Source of the DNA: Agromyces mediolanus
GTDB lineage: Bacteria > Actinomycetota > Actinomycetes > Actinomycetales > Microbacteriaceae
DNA length: 64,000 nt
Direction of reading: 5' to 3'
Assembly (NCBI RefSeq): GCF_014648575.1
Contig: NZ_BMRJ01000001.1
Location: forward strand, 693,923-757,922
Under the pieces are notes generated by a model. That model was not told the DNA's origin. It saw nothing but the letters and a program-made list of their open reading frames with translations, and did not search any database. This document shows positions 29,389 through 37,204 of this stretch, piece after piece (the stretch's first letter is position 1; every line of letters starts with the position of its first letter). Both the position numbers and the translations under genes were made by a program.

Positions 29389-31861
29389 CCGGTACCCCGA
29401 GCCCCGCCCGACCGAGCTCAACCCGAACCCCCGCCAACGCGTCGCCCCGCCACCCCCGCAGGCGCCGCCGGCCACCGCGGCCGCAGCCCCCGACCCCACC
29501 AGCTGGCCGGCATCCCGCGACTCCGAAGCCCGGCTGACCGAACGGCTGATGCGCACCATCCCGGCGTCCGCGTCGAAATCCGAGATCTCCGGCCGGCGCG
29601 GCGCGCTGCGGATGGTCACCGGCTGGCTCGCCGAATTCCCCGGCGCCAGCTGGCAGGAACGCTGGCTGGCCAGCGGCATCGTCGACCGCGACGACTGGGA
29701 CCAGCAGATCGTCAGCTGGTACAACACCCGCCACCGCACCCAGTACCTCGCCCCGCACGCCCGGCGCGGCATGGCGTGGCTGCTCGCCCTGGACGCCGTG
29801 CGACCAAGCTACGAGTGGATGCACCGCCACCACGAACGCATGCAAGGCGTGCGACGAGCCGTGTTCGATACCCGCGACCCCATCGCCGCGGCACGACTGA
29901 ACGCGGCGCTGGAAGCACACGGCAAACTCAACTCCCGCATCGCCGCGCAGAAAGCCAGCGCCCTCGCCCAGATCGCCAGGATCCTCGTCCGGACCGGGAA
30001 GCAGCAGGTCGCCGACATCACCATCGACGAGCTGCTCGAAGTCCGCAGCACCGCGAAAGGCATCCGCAACAACCTTCCCAGCGGGGCCGCGTACAACGCC
30101 ATGGCCTGGGCCGGATTCCTGCCCGACGACGCCCCGGCGACGTTCACCAAGACCCGCCGCAGCACCCAGCGCACCGTCGACGAGCTCGTGGACCGCACCG
30201 GCATCCAAAACCAGCGGATGCGGAACCTGTTCGTCGACTACCTCCGCGCCCGCGCGGCCGCCCTGGACTACGTGAGCCTGCAGGGGCTGGCCGGGACGCT
30301 GGTGCGGAACTTCTGGTGCGATCTGGAACGCCTCGAACCCGGCGTGGACACCCTGGACCTGCCCGCTGAGCTGTTCGCCCGATGGAAGGAATCGCAGCGC
30401 ACCATCCGGTACGGCACCAAACGGGGCCGACCCCGCACCGACCTCGGCCCGATCCTGCTGGTGGTCCGGGCGTTCTACTACGACCTCGCCGACTGGGCCC
30501 AGATCGACCCGGACCGGTACGCCGGCTTTGCCGCACCGAACCCGATCACCCAGGCGGACATCGACGGGTTCCGCAAGTCCGTCCGCCACCAGCGTGCGAA
30601 AAGCCACGCCCGCACCCGAGAACGCCTGCCGCTGCTGCCGAAGCTGCTGGACACCATCGCCGCGACCAAACGCTGGCACACCGCCGTCCTCGAGCACACC
30701 CGGACCCACCAGATCGGGCAACGCTTCACCGTTGAGGGGATCGAGCTGGCACGCGTCGGCGCGGAATCGCGTGCGTTCGGGGGTCGGCTGCTGAACGGCG
30801 TGAAACGAGCCGGCGGGCTGCCCGTCCGCCGGTACGACACCGGTGAGCTGTTCGACGCGGTCCACGCGGAAGGCACCCACTTCTGGCGGTGGGCGGCGAT
30901 CAACGTGCTCGCCGAAACCGGGATCCGCATCGAGGAACTCGAAGAGCTCACCCACACCGCCCTGGTCCAGTACCGCCTCCCCAGCACCGGGGAGCTGCTG
31001 CCGCTGCTGCAGATCGCGCCGTCCAAAACCGATGAGGAACGGGTCATCCCCGTCTCCCCGGAACTGGCCAGCGTGCTGGCGGAGATCATCGGTCGGATCC
31101 GACGCGAAACCGGCGCCGAACGGCTCCCGCTGCTGCGCCGGTGGGACCAAGCCGAGAAACGCGAATCCGAGCCGATGCCGTTCCTGTTCCAACGCGTGTT
31201 CGACGGGGAACGACGCACCATCAACCGGGCCTGGATCCTCCGCCACCTCGCCAAAGCCACCCACGACGCCGGGTTCATCGGCGACGACGGCGAACCGATC
31301 GTGTTCCAGAACCACGACCTGCGACGGATGTTCGCCACCGACGCCGTCAAGTCCGGCCTGCCGATCCATATCGCCGCGGCGCTGCTCGGTCACCAGGACC
31401 TGAACACCACGCAACGCTACGCCGCCATCTACGAGGAAGACGTCTACGAGCACCACCGCAGCTTCATCGACGCCCGCCGCGCGCTGCGCCCCGCTGAGGA
31501 GTACCGACCACCCAGTCCCGAGGAATGGGAGGAATTCCTCGGCCACTACCAGCAACGCCAAACCGAGTTCGGTCTCTGCGGCCGCGCGTATGGCAGCTCC
31601 TGCGTGCACGACGGCGCCTGCCTGCGCTGCGCACTGCTGCGCCCCGACCCGAAGCAAGAAGGCCGCCTGCTGGAACGCATCGCGAACACCGAAGCCCGCA
31701 TCCAGGAAGCGGAAACCCAGGGCTGGCTCACCGACCTCGAATTCCTGAAGCAGACCCTCGCCGGCGCTCACCGCAAACTCGACGGCATGCGCCAACAACT
31801 CGCCGACGGGGCCACCTGGCTCGGGCTGCCCACCATCCGGCCACCCGACGTAATGCCCTAA
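29381..31861 (+). CDS. Large tyrosine recombinase, TnpB-like (Tn554 type)
   Basis: 826 residues, longer than Tn554 TnpB (about 630). A long N-terminal region with Ala/Pro-rich start precedes the catalytic domain: Arg in ETGIRIEELEELTH (about 511-520), HxxR in NHDLRRMFATD (about 645), His in LGHQDLNTTQRY (about 669) and Tyr about 678. After it comes a zinc-finger-like cluster (Cys at about 732, 740, 746 and 749, within CGRAYGSSC and GACLRC) and a probable coiled coil from about 765, possibly replacing the separate TnpC. Overlaps the TnpA-like gene, so the two are made together. Confidence 0.88.
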   Translation: MPDRYPEPRPTELNPNPRQRVAPPPPQAPPATAAAAPDPTSWPASRDSEARLTERLMRTIPASASKSEISGRRGALRMVTGWLAEFPGASWQERWLASGIVDRDDWDQQIVSWYNTRHRTQYLAPHARRGMAWLLALDAVRPSYEWMHRHHERMQGVRRAVFDTRDPIAAARLNAALEAHGKLNSRIAAQKASALAQIARILVRTGKQQVADITIDELLEVRSTAKGIRNNLPSGAAYNAMAWAGFLPDDAPATFTKTRRSTQRTVDELVDRTGIQNQRMRNLFVDYLRARAAALDYVSLQGLAGTLVRNFWCDLERLEPGVDTLDLPAELFARWKESQRTIRYGTKRGRPRTDLGPILLVVRAFYYDLADWAQIDPDRYAGFAAPNPITQADIDGFRKSVRHQRAKSHARTRERLPLLPKLLDTIAATKRWHTAVLEHTRTHQIGQRFTVEGIELARVGAESRAFGGRLLNGVKRAGGLPVRRYDTGELFDAVHAEGTHFWRWAAINVLAETGIRIEELEELTHTALVQYRLPSTGELLPLLQIAPSKTDEERVIPVSPELASVLAEIIGRIRRETGAERLPLLRRWDQAEKRESEPMPFLFQRVFDGERRTINRAWILRHLAKATHDAGFIGDDGEPIVFQNHDLRRMFATDAVKSGLPIHIAAALLGHQDLNTTQRYAAIYEEDVYEHHRSFIDARRALRPAEEYRPPSPEEWEEFLGHYQQRQTEFGLCGRAYGSSCVHDGACLRCALLRPDPKQEGRLLERIANTEARIQEAETQGWLTDLEFLKQTLAGAHRKLDGMRQQLADGATWLGLPTIRPPDVMP

Positions 31862-31882
31862 GCCTTGCTGCCGGGCGGCCTG

Positions 31883-32218
31883 CTAGCTCAGGTCGTCCGG
31901 CAGCAGGTAGTCCACATCATGCTCACCATCCGGGTCGCCGTGCACCACCACCCGGCCCGGCCACAACCGGGCGTCCAGCGCCGTCTCCAACCGTGCCATC
32001 GTCAAGAAATCCGCCCACGTCCGCCCCGCCAGCAACGACAACAACGTCGCATGATTGATCCCGGCCGTCCGGGCAACCTCACGCACCCCACGGTCCCCCA
32101 TCGCCGCACGCAGATTCACCGCGAACCGGCGCGCCATCTCACCCATCGGGTCGTCCGACGGCACGTCCGGCCACGAGCTGGTCAGCTCGTTCGGCTTCGT
32201 CCGTCCCGTCTTCGCCAC
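31883..32218 (-). CDS. XRE-family DNA-binding protein
   Basis: 111 residues. A helix-turn-helix of the Cro/C1 kind spans about residues 30-85: RFAVNLRAAMGDRGVREVARTAGINHATLLSLLAG. An acidic tail (HGDPDGEHDVDYLLPDDL) follows. It is convergent with the recombinase genes, ending 22 bases after the TnpB-like stop, and divergent from the nucleotidyltransferase 110 bases away, so it may repress that gene or the element's own functions. It could instead stand in for TnpC of Tn554, but no similarity is visible. Confidence 0.8.
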   Translation of the reverse strand: MAKTGRTKPNELTSSWPDVPSDDPMGEMARRFAVNLRAAMGDRGVREVARTAGINHATLLSLLAGRTWADFLTMARLETALDARLWPGRVVVHGDPDGEHDVDYLLPDDLS

Positions 32219-32328
32219 CCCCTGAGGCTATCCGTTCGAGCATGCGCGCAGGGGTTCCGGGGCCGGCCGTCCCAGTCCACACCCACCCGCCCTTCCCTTT
32301 CACCCGGACCGGCTGCTACGACTGAGAG

Positions 32329-33009
32329 GTGCGGATCTCGAAAGACCAGGTCATCGCCGGAGTCCCGGCCGAACACGCCCGAGCCCTCGTCCGGCTCTTC
32401 CGGCACGGCGGGTACACCGAACGGGCGGAACAGCTCGTCGGGGCCGCGGCATACGACGTGCTGTCGGCGCTGGCCCAGGACGGCTACCTCGAACACAGCA
32501 CAGACGGCCGCGACCATCTCTGGGAAACCACGATGGCCGGCAGCGCACTCGCCCAAGCCTCGCTCGCGAAACCCATCACCCGGACCACCGCGGACCGGCT
32601 CATCGAACAGCTCCTGCACCGCGCCCGCACCTTCAACGCCGACCCCAGCTACCTCGTCTCCGCGGGCCGCCTCACCGTCTTCGGCAGCTACCTCGACCCG
32701 ACCATCGAACGACTCGGCGACGTCGACATCGAACTCCACATCTACCGGCGGCCAACCCCTCCCGGCACCGACTTCACCACAGCCGCACGAGACTACGCCA
32801 CCAACTCCGGCCGCACCTTCAACAGCTACCTCGACTTCCTCTTCTGGCCAGACCGCGAACTCCACCTCGCGCTCCGCAACCGATCCACCGCCCTCAGCAT
32901 CACCCAACAAGACGTCACCCGATTCACACAGAACACGAAGACCATCTACGACATCGCCGACGACCCCGAAGCCCTCCCGGCAGCCAGAGTCGAAACCGAA
33001 ATCCGGTGA
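32329..33009 (+). CDS. Winged-helix and nucleotidyltransferase-domain protein
   Basis: 226 residues. The first 85 look like a winged helix (ARALVRLFRHGGYTERAEQLVG, then VLSALAQDGYLEHS). The second part contains the minimal nucleotidyltransferase motif, VFGSYLDPTIERLGDVDIELHI, in which GS and DVD bind nucleotide and metal. Downstream FNSYLDFLFWPDRELHLAL is unassigned. Such proteins include MNT-type antitoxins and AbiEii-like effectors, but no HEPN partner is present. GTG start with GAGAGG upstream. Cargo of the element. Confidence 0.72.
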   Translation: MRISKDQVIAGVPAEHARALVRLFRHGGYTERAEQLVGAAAYDVLSALAQDGYLEHSTDGRDHLWETTMAGSALAQASLAKPITRTTADRLIEQLLHRARTFNADPSYLVSAGRLTVFGSYLDPTIERLGDVDIELHIYRRPTPPGTDFTTAARDYATNSGRTFNSYLDFLFWPDRELHLALRNRSTALSITQQDVTRFTQNTKTIYDIADDPEALPAARVETEIR

Positions 33010-33198
33010 GCGGGGCGCATCCCAACCGAGTTCACCGCACCCACGCCGGCCCCCCCGACGCCAGACGGCGGGGATGGGCTCGCTGCGACCGGCCCGGGCG
33101 GCGTGAGCGGCGGCCTCGTCCTCGCTGCCGCACTCCTCATCGCAGGGGCGATGGTCGCGCGTCGACGGTCAGTACACCGTGCGGGAGGCGATCACTGA
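33010..33198 (+). pseudogene. Orphan C-terminal sorting tail of a lost surface protein
   Basis: In the same frame and right after the nucleotidyltransferase stop, 62 codons without a usable start encode a Thr/Pro spacer (TAPTPAPPTPDGG), an LAATG motif, a hydrophobic helix of about 17 residues and the basic end RRRSVHRAGGDH. This is the pattern of a class E (LAxTG) sortase substrate. With no start codon before the motif it is a remnant. The rest of the gap to 33298 shows nothing. Confidence 0.7.
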
Positions 33199-33298
33199 CC
33201 AAACCGGGGACTCGCTAGGCCGACAGTGGTCAGGTAGCAGCCGCACGCGTCGCCGGCGCTGAGACCCGGTCTGACTCCGTGGCCGCCGGGCACCCCGA

Positions 33299-35629
33299 TC
33301 AATCGCGGGCGTACGCTGCGGCGATTCGCTGCTCGATGTCGACGTAGGCGTCGTCCGCGACGTCGTAGACGACCTTGTGGATCTCACCACCGGTGAACGC
33401 GAACCTTGCCCCGTAGAGCGCGCTGACCGGGTCGCCGCCGTCGTACCCAACAGAGAGACCCTCGCCAGAAAGCGCGTACAACCCGGATTCGGTGCGGATC
33501 TCCGCCTCTCCGACCTGCTGATCGTCGATGAACAGCTTGAGCGGTCCGTGCGACTCGCGAAGCTCGCCCTGCCGTTCCTTGACGAACTCGACACCGACGA
33601 CGTGCCGGCCTGACACGGGAGCGGGGGCGGAGATGCGCTGCTCCGGTGGGATGCCGATGAAGTTGTAGACGAAGTAGAGCGTCCCGTCTTTCACGAACAG
33701 CGAATAGCCGCCGAACCGTGACCCCTGTGCGACGATCACTCCCTCGGTCTGTGCGGTGAAGTCGACGTCAGCGAGGATCTTGAACGAGACCGCATGCGTG
33801 TTCGCCGCGGAATGCTCCGGGACGGCCGTGGTGCCCGGGTAGTACGTGTACGTGCCGCTCGGCGGGACGTGGACGTGATACTCGAGGCCGAGGCGCACCT
33901 CGAGGTCGGGGCCGCTTGCAGCGATGTCACTGAGCGGCAGCACCTTGTTCGCTTCCGCTTCCCGGTACCAGAGCTCGACGAGTTCCTTCACCTTGTCGGG
34001 GTGCTGATCGGCCAGGTCGTGAGCTTCGGCGCGGTCTTTGTCGGTGTGGAACAACTGCCAGCGGTCGTTCTCGTAGTCGCCCTTGCCGAGGAACGGTCCG
34101 TGCTCGGCGACGACCTTCCATCCCTCGTGCCACAGCCCGCGGGTGCCGAGCATCTCGTAGTACTGGGTGCGCTTCGTAGTGGGGGCGTCCGGAGCGTCGA
34201 ACGAGTAGTTCATCGGCACACCGGAGAGCGGCGACTGCGGCACGTGGTTGACGACGTCGGGGACCGGCACCCCACACGCTTCCAGGATGGTGGGCACGAT
34301 GTCGGTGGAGTGGTGGTACTGGTCGCGGGTTTCACCGCTCGCCTGAATACCTGCGGGCCAGTGGATCACGAGCGGGTCGCAGACCCCACCCTGATAGCTG
34401 TACCGCTTGAACATGCGATACGGGGTCGAGAACGCGGCCGCCCACCCCGTCGGGTAGTGGTTGTACGTGGCGGGCGTGCCGAGCTGCTCGAGCAGCTTCA
34501 GGTTCTCTTCCATCTCGTCGGGCCAGCCGTTGAAGAACTTGTTCTCGTTCACGGACCCGTTCGGGCTGCCCTCTCCGGAAGCGCCGTTGTCTGCCGCGTA
34601 GATGATCAGGGTGTTCTCCAGCTGGCCGGACTCCTCGAGGTAATCGATGATCCGCCCCACTTGTGCGTCCGTGTATTCGCTGAACCCGGCGTACACCTCG
34701 GCCATGCGACGGAACAGGTTCTTCTCATCCTCGTTCAACGACTCCCACGGGCGCACCGTGTCCGCCTTTGAGAACGTGCCCTCGGCCATCGGGTTCAACG
34801 GGGTGAGTTCGGTGCCTTCGGGGAGGATGCCGCGTTCGATCATCCTCGGCAGCACCCACTCCCGGTACGCCTCGTACCCGTCGTCGAACATGCCCTTGTA
34901 CTTGTCGATGTACTCCTGCGGGGCATGGTGCGGCGCATGGTTCGCCCCCGGGCAGAACCACAGATACCAAGGCTTGTCTGGTTCCGACTGCTTCGAGTCG
35001 CGGATGAACGACAGCGCCTTGTCGGCGAGGTCCTTCGAGAGGTGGTACCCGTCCTCGGGGCCGTACGGTTGCTCGATGTAGTGATTGTCCTCGGCGAGGT
35101 CCGGGTACCACTGGTTCGTCTCACCGCCGATGAACCCGTAGAACCGGTCGAACCCCTGCGCGAGCGGCCAGTCCTGCTTCGACGCACCCATCGTGAAACC
35201 ATCGACCGGGACGTTGTGATTCTTACCCACCCAGAACGTCGACCAGCCGGCCTCACGCAGCATGTGCGCGATGGTGCCGTTCTCCGGCGGGATATGCCCC
35301 GAGTACCCGGGAAACCCGGTAGCCGCTTCCGAGATCGACGCGAACCCGTTCAGGTGGTGATTCCGGCCGGTGAGGAAAGTCGACCGCGTCGGCGAGCACA
35401 ACGCGGTCGTATGCCACTGGGTGTACGTCAGCCCTCCCGACGCGAGCCGATCCATAGTCGGCATCTGGATGCGGCCCCCATACGGCGACCACGCCGCCTG
35501 ACCGGTGTCGTCGTACAGCACAACCAGCACGTTCGGAGCCCCCTCCTTCGCACGGGGATAGAGGAACGCATCCCAATCTGGCTTGGACTCACGAACGTCG
35601 AGTTTGATCTCACCCTGGAACTCACGCAT
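33299..35629 (-). CDS. Arylsulfatase (Cys-type, formylglycine-dependent)
   Basis: 776 residues. Metal-binding VLYDDTGQAAWSPYGG near residue 40, sulfatase signature CSPTRSTFLTGR near residue 87 (the Cys becomes formylglycine), VGKNHN, HAPHHAPQEY and ADNGASGEGSPNGS, which carry further active-site residues. The C-terminal 150 residues form a concanavalin-like module common in this subfamily. There is no signal peptide, so it appears cytoplasmic. A formylglycine-generating enzyme is not in the window. Transcribed toward the element's centre. Possibly gives growth on sulfate esters. Confidence 0.9.
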   Translation of the reverse strand: MREFQGEIKLDVRESKPDWDAFLYPRAKEGAPNVLVVLYDDTGQAAWSPYGGRIQMPTMDRLASGGLTYTQWHTTALCSPTRSTFLTGRNHHLNGFASISEAATGFPGYSGHIPPENGTIAHMLREAGWSTFWVGKNHNVPVDGFTMGASKQDWPLAQGFDRFYGFIGGETNQWYPDLAEDNHYIEQPYGPEDGYHLSKDLADKALSFIRDSKQSEPDKPWYLWFCPGANHAPHHAPQEYIDKYKGMFDDGYEAYREWVLPRMIERGILPEGTELTPLNPMAEGTFSKADTVRPWESLNEDEKNLFRRMAEVYAGFSEYTDAQVGRIIDYLEESGQLENTLIIYAADNGASGEGSPNGSVNENKFFNGWPDEMEENLKLLEQLGTPATYNHYPTGWAAAFSTPYRMFKRYSYQGGVCDPLVIHWPAGIQASGETRDQYHHSTDIVPTILEACGVPVPDVVNHVPQSPLSGVPMNYSFDAPDAPTTKRTQYYEMLGTRGLWHEGWKVVAEHGPFLGKGDYENDRWQLFHTDKDRAEAHDLADQHPDKVKELVELWYREAEANKVLPLSDIAASGPDLEVRLGLEYHVHVPPSGTYTYYPGTTAVPEHSAANTHAVSFKILADVDFTAQTEGVIVAQGSRFGGYSLFVKDGTLYFVYNFIGIPPEQRISAPAPVSGRHVVGVEFVKERQGELRESHGPLKLFIDDQQVGEAEIRTESGLYALSGEGLSVGYDGGDPVSALYGARFAFTGGEIHKVVYDVADDAYVDIEQRIAAAYARD

Positions 35630-36007
35630 CCTTGCCCCCGATCTCGGAAGATGACCCGACGATAGCGCGGCACCACAGATGCAGGGAAGAGCCCTCACCC
35701 CTCGGACATGGGCCACATCGCCATCAGAACGTCCGGCCCAACCACGAACGCCGTCGCGCCAGCACGACACCGCACCAACGAACCCATGCGCAACAACACC
35801 AACCGCTCTTCGAACACGACGACCAGTGCGAAGCAACCCCGACCATCGACGGCCCTCTCGCCCCATCACACACATCGCGGAACCAGACAGCACCGACGCC
35901 CTACCCTGCGACCCACCGAGCCTCGACAACTCGCCGACCCGCCCAGGCCACCCACGAAGCACCCGTCGCTAGACCACCGAATCGCGACGCACTAGTTCAG
36001 ATAATGC
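35630..36007. other. Right end of the element, no gene seen
   Basis: 378 bases holding the sulfatase promoter at the left side and the right recombination end. From about 35720 to 35990 the + strand is strikingly rich in A and C and poor in T. Several open frames cross it, but all are low-complexity Pro/Thr/Arg/His proteins without domains, and none has a good start. Confidence 0.7.
35995..36007 (+). other. Right junction (attR) of the mobile element
   Basis: Arm GTTCAG (35995-36000), then ATAA and the shared TGC (36005-36007), after which the host HNH frame resumes with CGG. Arm and core mirror the left junction imperfectly. Confidence 0.7.
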
Positions 36008-36187
36008 CGGCGCTGCAACCACCGGAAGGCCGACAAGATGCTCGCCGAGATCGGGTGGCGGCTGCCGTTCGAACTGACCGACCCGGCCCCGACGCCGCAG
36101 GCCCGCGCCGGACTCTGGTCGACCCGCCACCCGGAGTGGGCGCAGTACCTCGGCTCGGTTCCGCAGCCGACGCTGCTCGCCGGATGA
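36008..36187 (+). pseudogene. HNH endonuclease, 3' fragment
   Basis: Codons 114-172 of the interrupted host gene, without a start: RRCNHRKADKMLAEIGWRLPFEL and a tail ending TLLAG. It supplies the second Cys of the zinc pair (Cys116) and the conserved NHRKAD. In frame with 27561 when the element is removed. Confidence 0.93.
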
Positions 36188-36215
36188 CCCGTCTCGGATC
36201 CGCGCGGCTGAGCTC

Positions 36216-36256
36216 CGTGATCGGATCGTGACATCCGATCCGACGTGCCCTATGGT
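36216..36256 (+). promoter_or_regulatory. Promoter of the CHAP gene, same design as that of the NlpC/P60 gene
   Basis: GTGACA (36228-36233), 17 bases, TATGGT (36251-36256). The -35 sits in an inverted repeat CGGAT-CGTGAC-ATCCG, and GTGAT (36217) and GTGAC (36228) again lie 11 bases apart. Confidence 0.6.
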
Positions 36257-36339
36257 GGAACGAGTCCGGTGCGGTGCACGCCCTCCGGTCGCCCGAGACC
36301 ACCCCGCCTCCCTCTGCGCGGGATCCGGAGGAACTGCAC

Positions 36340-37182
36340 GTGAACGGTGACACCAAGCGCGACGCGATCGAGCGGCCGCGCGAAGGACGGCGCTCGGCGC
36401 CCGCGGCATCCGACTCCCATTCCTCGCCCGCCTCCGACGGCCGGGTCCGTCGACGCAGCCCGCTCCGCGTCCTCGGCGCCGTCGTCGCCGTGCCGGCCCT
36501 CGTCGGCACCGTCGCCATCCCCGCGTACGCGATGATGCCGGGCGCCGACGAGTTCGCGAGCAGCGCGAACTACAGCCTCACGCAGAGCGAGGCGCAGGAC
36601 CTCGTCGTCCCGGGCCTCGTGAACAAGGCCGGCGTCGCCGCCGACAGCTACGAGGTCACGACGAAAGAGGAGATCGACCGCAAGTCGCGCGAGGCCGCTG
36701 CCGCGGAGCAGGCCGCCTGGTCGGCCGAACTGGCCTCGCGCGCCGGCAACGGGAACTACGCCGTCTACACGGTGAAGGCCGAGGGCGACGACTACCCGTG
36801 GTGGGACCAGCTCCCCGACGACTACGGCGGCGGGTTGTCGCCGCTGCGCTACTACTACCGCGAGTGCGTCGACTTCGTCGCCTGGCGGCTCAACCGCGAC
36901 GCCGGCGTCACGAGCGCCCCGTGGAAGTGGGACTGGTCGAACCTCGCCTCCGGGAGCGCGTACGCCTGGGCGGATGCGTGGTCTGCGAAGGGCTGGCCCA
37001 CCTCCTCGACGCCCGTCGTCGGCGCGGTCGCCTGGTTCCCGTACAACCACGTGGCCTACGTGCAGTCGATCAACGGCGACGGCAGCGTGAACATCGAGGA
37101 GTACAACCAGAACTCCGACCACTCGTACCACCGGCGCACGATCCCGGCGGGCGAGGCGCTGTACCTCTACCCGCCGGCCTGA
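36340..37182 (+). CDS. Exported CHAP-domain peptidoglycan hydrolase
   Basis: 280 residues. Charged N-terminus, then a signal-like segment VPALVGTVAIPAYAMMPG nearly identical to that of the NlpC/P60 protein at 26068, a helical spacer, and a CHAP domain with the catalytic Cys in YYYRECVDFVAWRLNRD and the His in PYNHVAYVQSI, followed by VNIEEYNQNSDHSYHRR. It should act as amidase or endopeptidase in cell-wall turnover. GTG start with GGAGGAA seven bases before it. Before the element inserted, it was two genes away from its NlpC/P60 relative. Confidence 0.9.
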   Translation: MNGDTKRDAIERPREGRRSAPAASDSHSSPASDGRVRRRSPLRVLGAVVAVPALVGTVAIPAYAMMPGADEFASSANYSLTQSEAQDLVVPGLVNKAGVAADSYEVTTKEEIDRKSREAAAAEQAAWSAELASRAGNGNYAVYTVKAEGDDYPWWDQLPDDYGGGLSPLRYYYRECVDFVAWRLNRDAGVTSAPWKWDWSNLASGSAYAWADAWSAKGWPTSSTPVVGAVAWFPYNHVAYVQSINGDGSVNIEEYNQNSDHSYHRRTIPAGEALYLYPPA

Positions 37183-37204
37183 GCCAGGCCGGCGCGGCCC
37201 CGCC

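Larger units (their letters stand above)
27562..36007 (+). mobile_element. Tn554-like site-specific element inserted in the HNH gene
   Basis: About 8.45 kb. Joining 27561 to 36008 rebuilds an uninterrupted 172-codon HNH gene, which fixes both ends to within the shared TGC. There is no target duplication beyond these three bases and no long inverted terminal repeat, as in Tn554-type elements that use tyrosine recombinases. Order: replacement HNH, TnpA-like and TnpB-like recombinases, XRE regulator (reverse), nucleotidyltransferase, remnant of a surface protein, arylsulfatase (reverse), then an A/C-rich right end. Codon use (more ACC, CCC and GAA) differs from the flanks. Confidence 0.9.

Noticed and set aside
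28189..31861. A recombinase-in-trio (RIT) element
   Set aside because: Only two tyrosine recombinases are present; the third gene is an XRE protein on the other strand.
32182..32910. A 242-codon minus-strand frame rich in Gly, Val and Glu
   Set aside because: Exact antisense of the nucleotidyltransferase gene; no conserved motif.
35632..36231. A 199-codon frame across the right end of the element
   Set aside because: Low complexity, no start signals, and it crosses the junction into the HNH fragment in the wrong frame.
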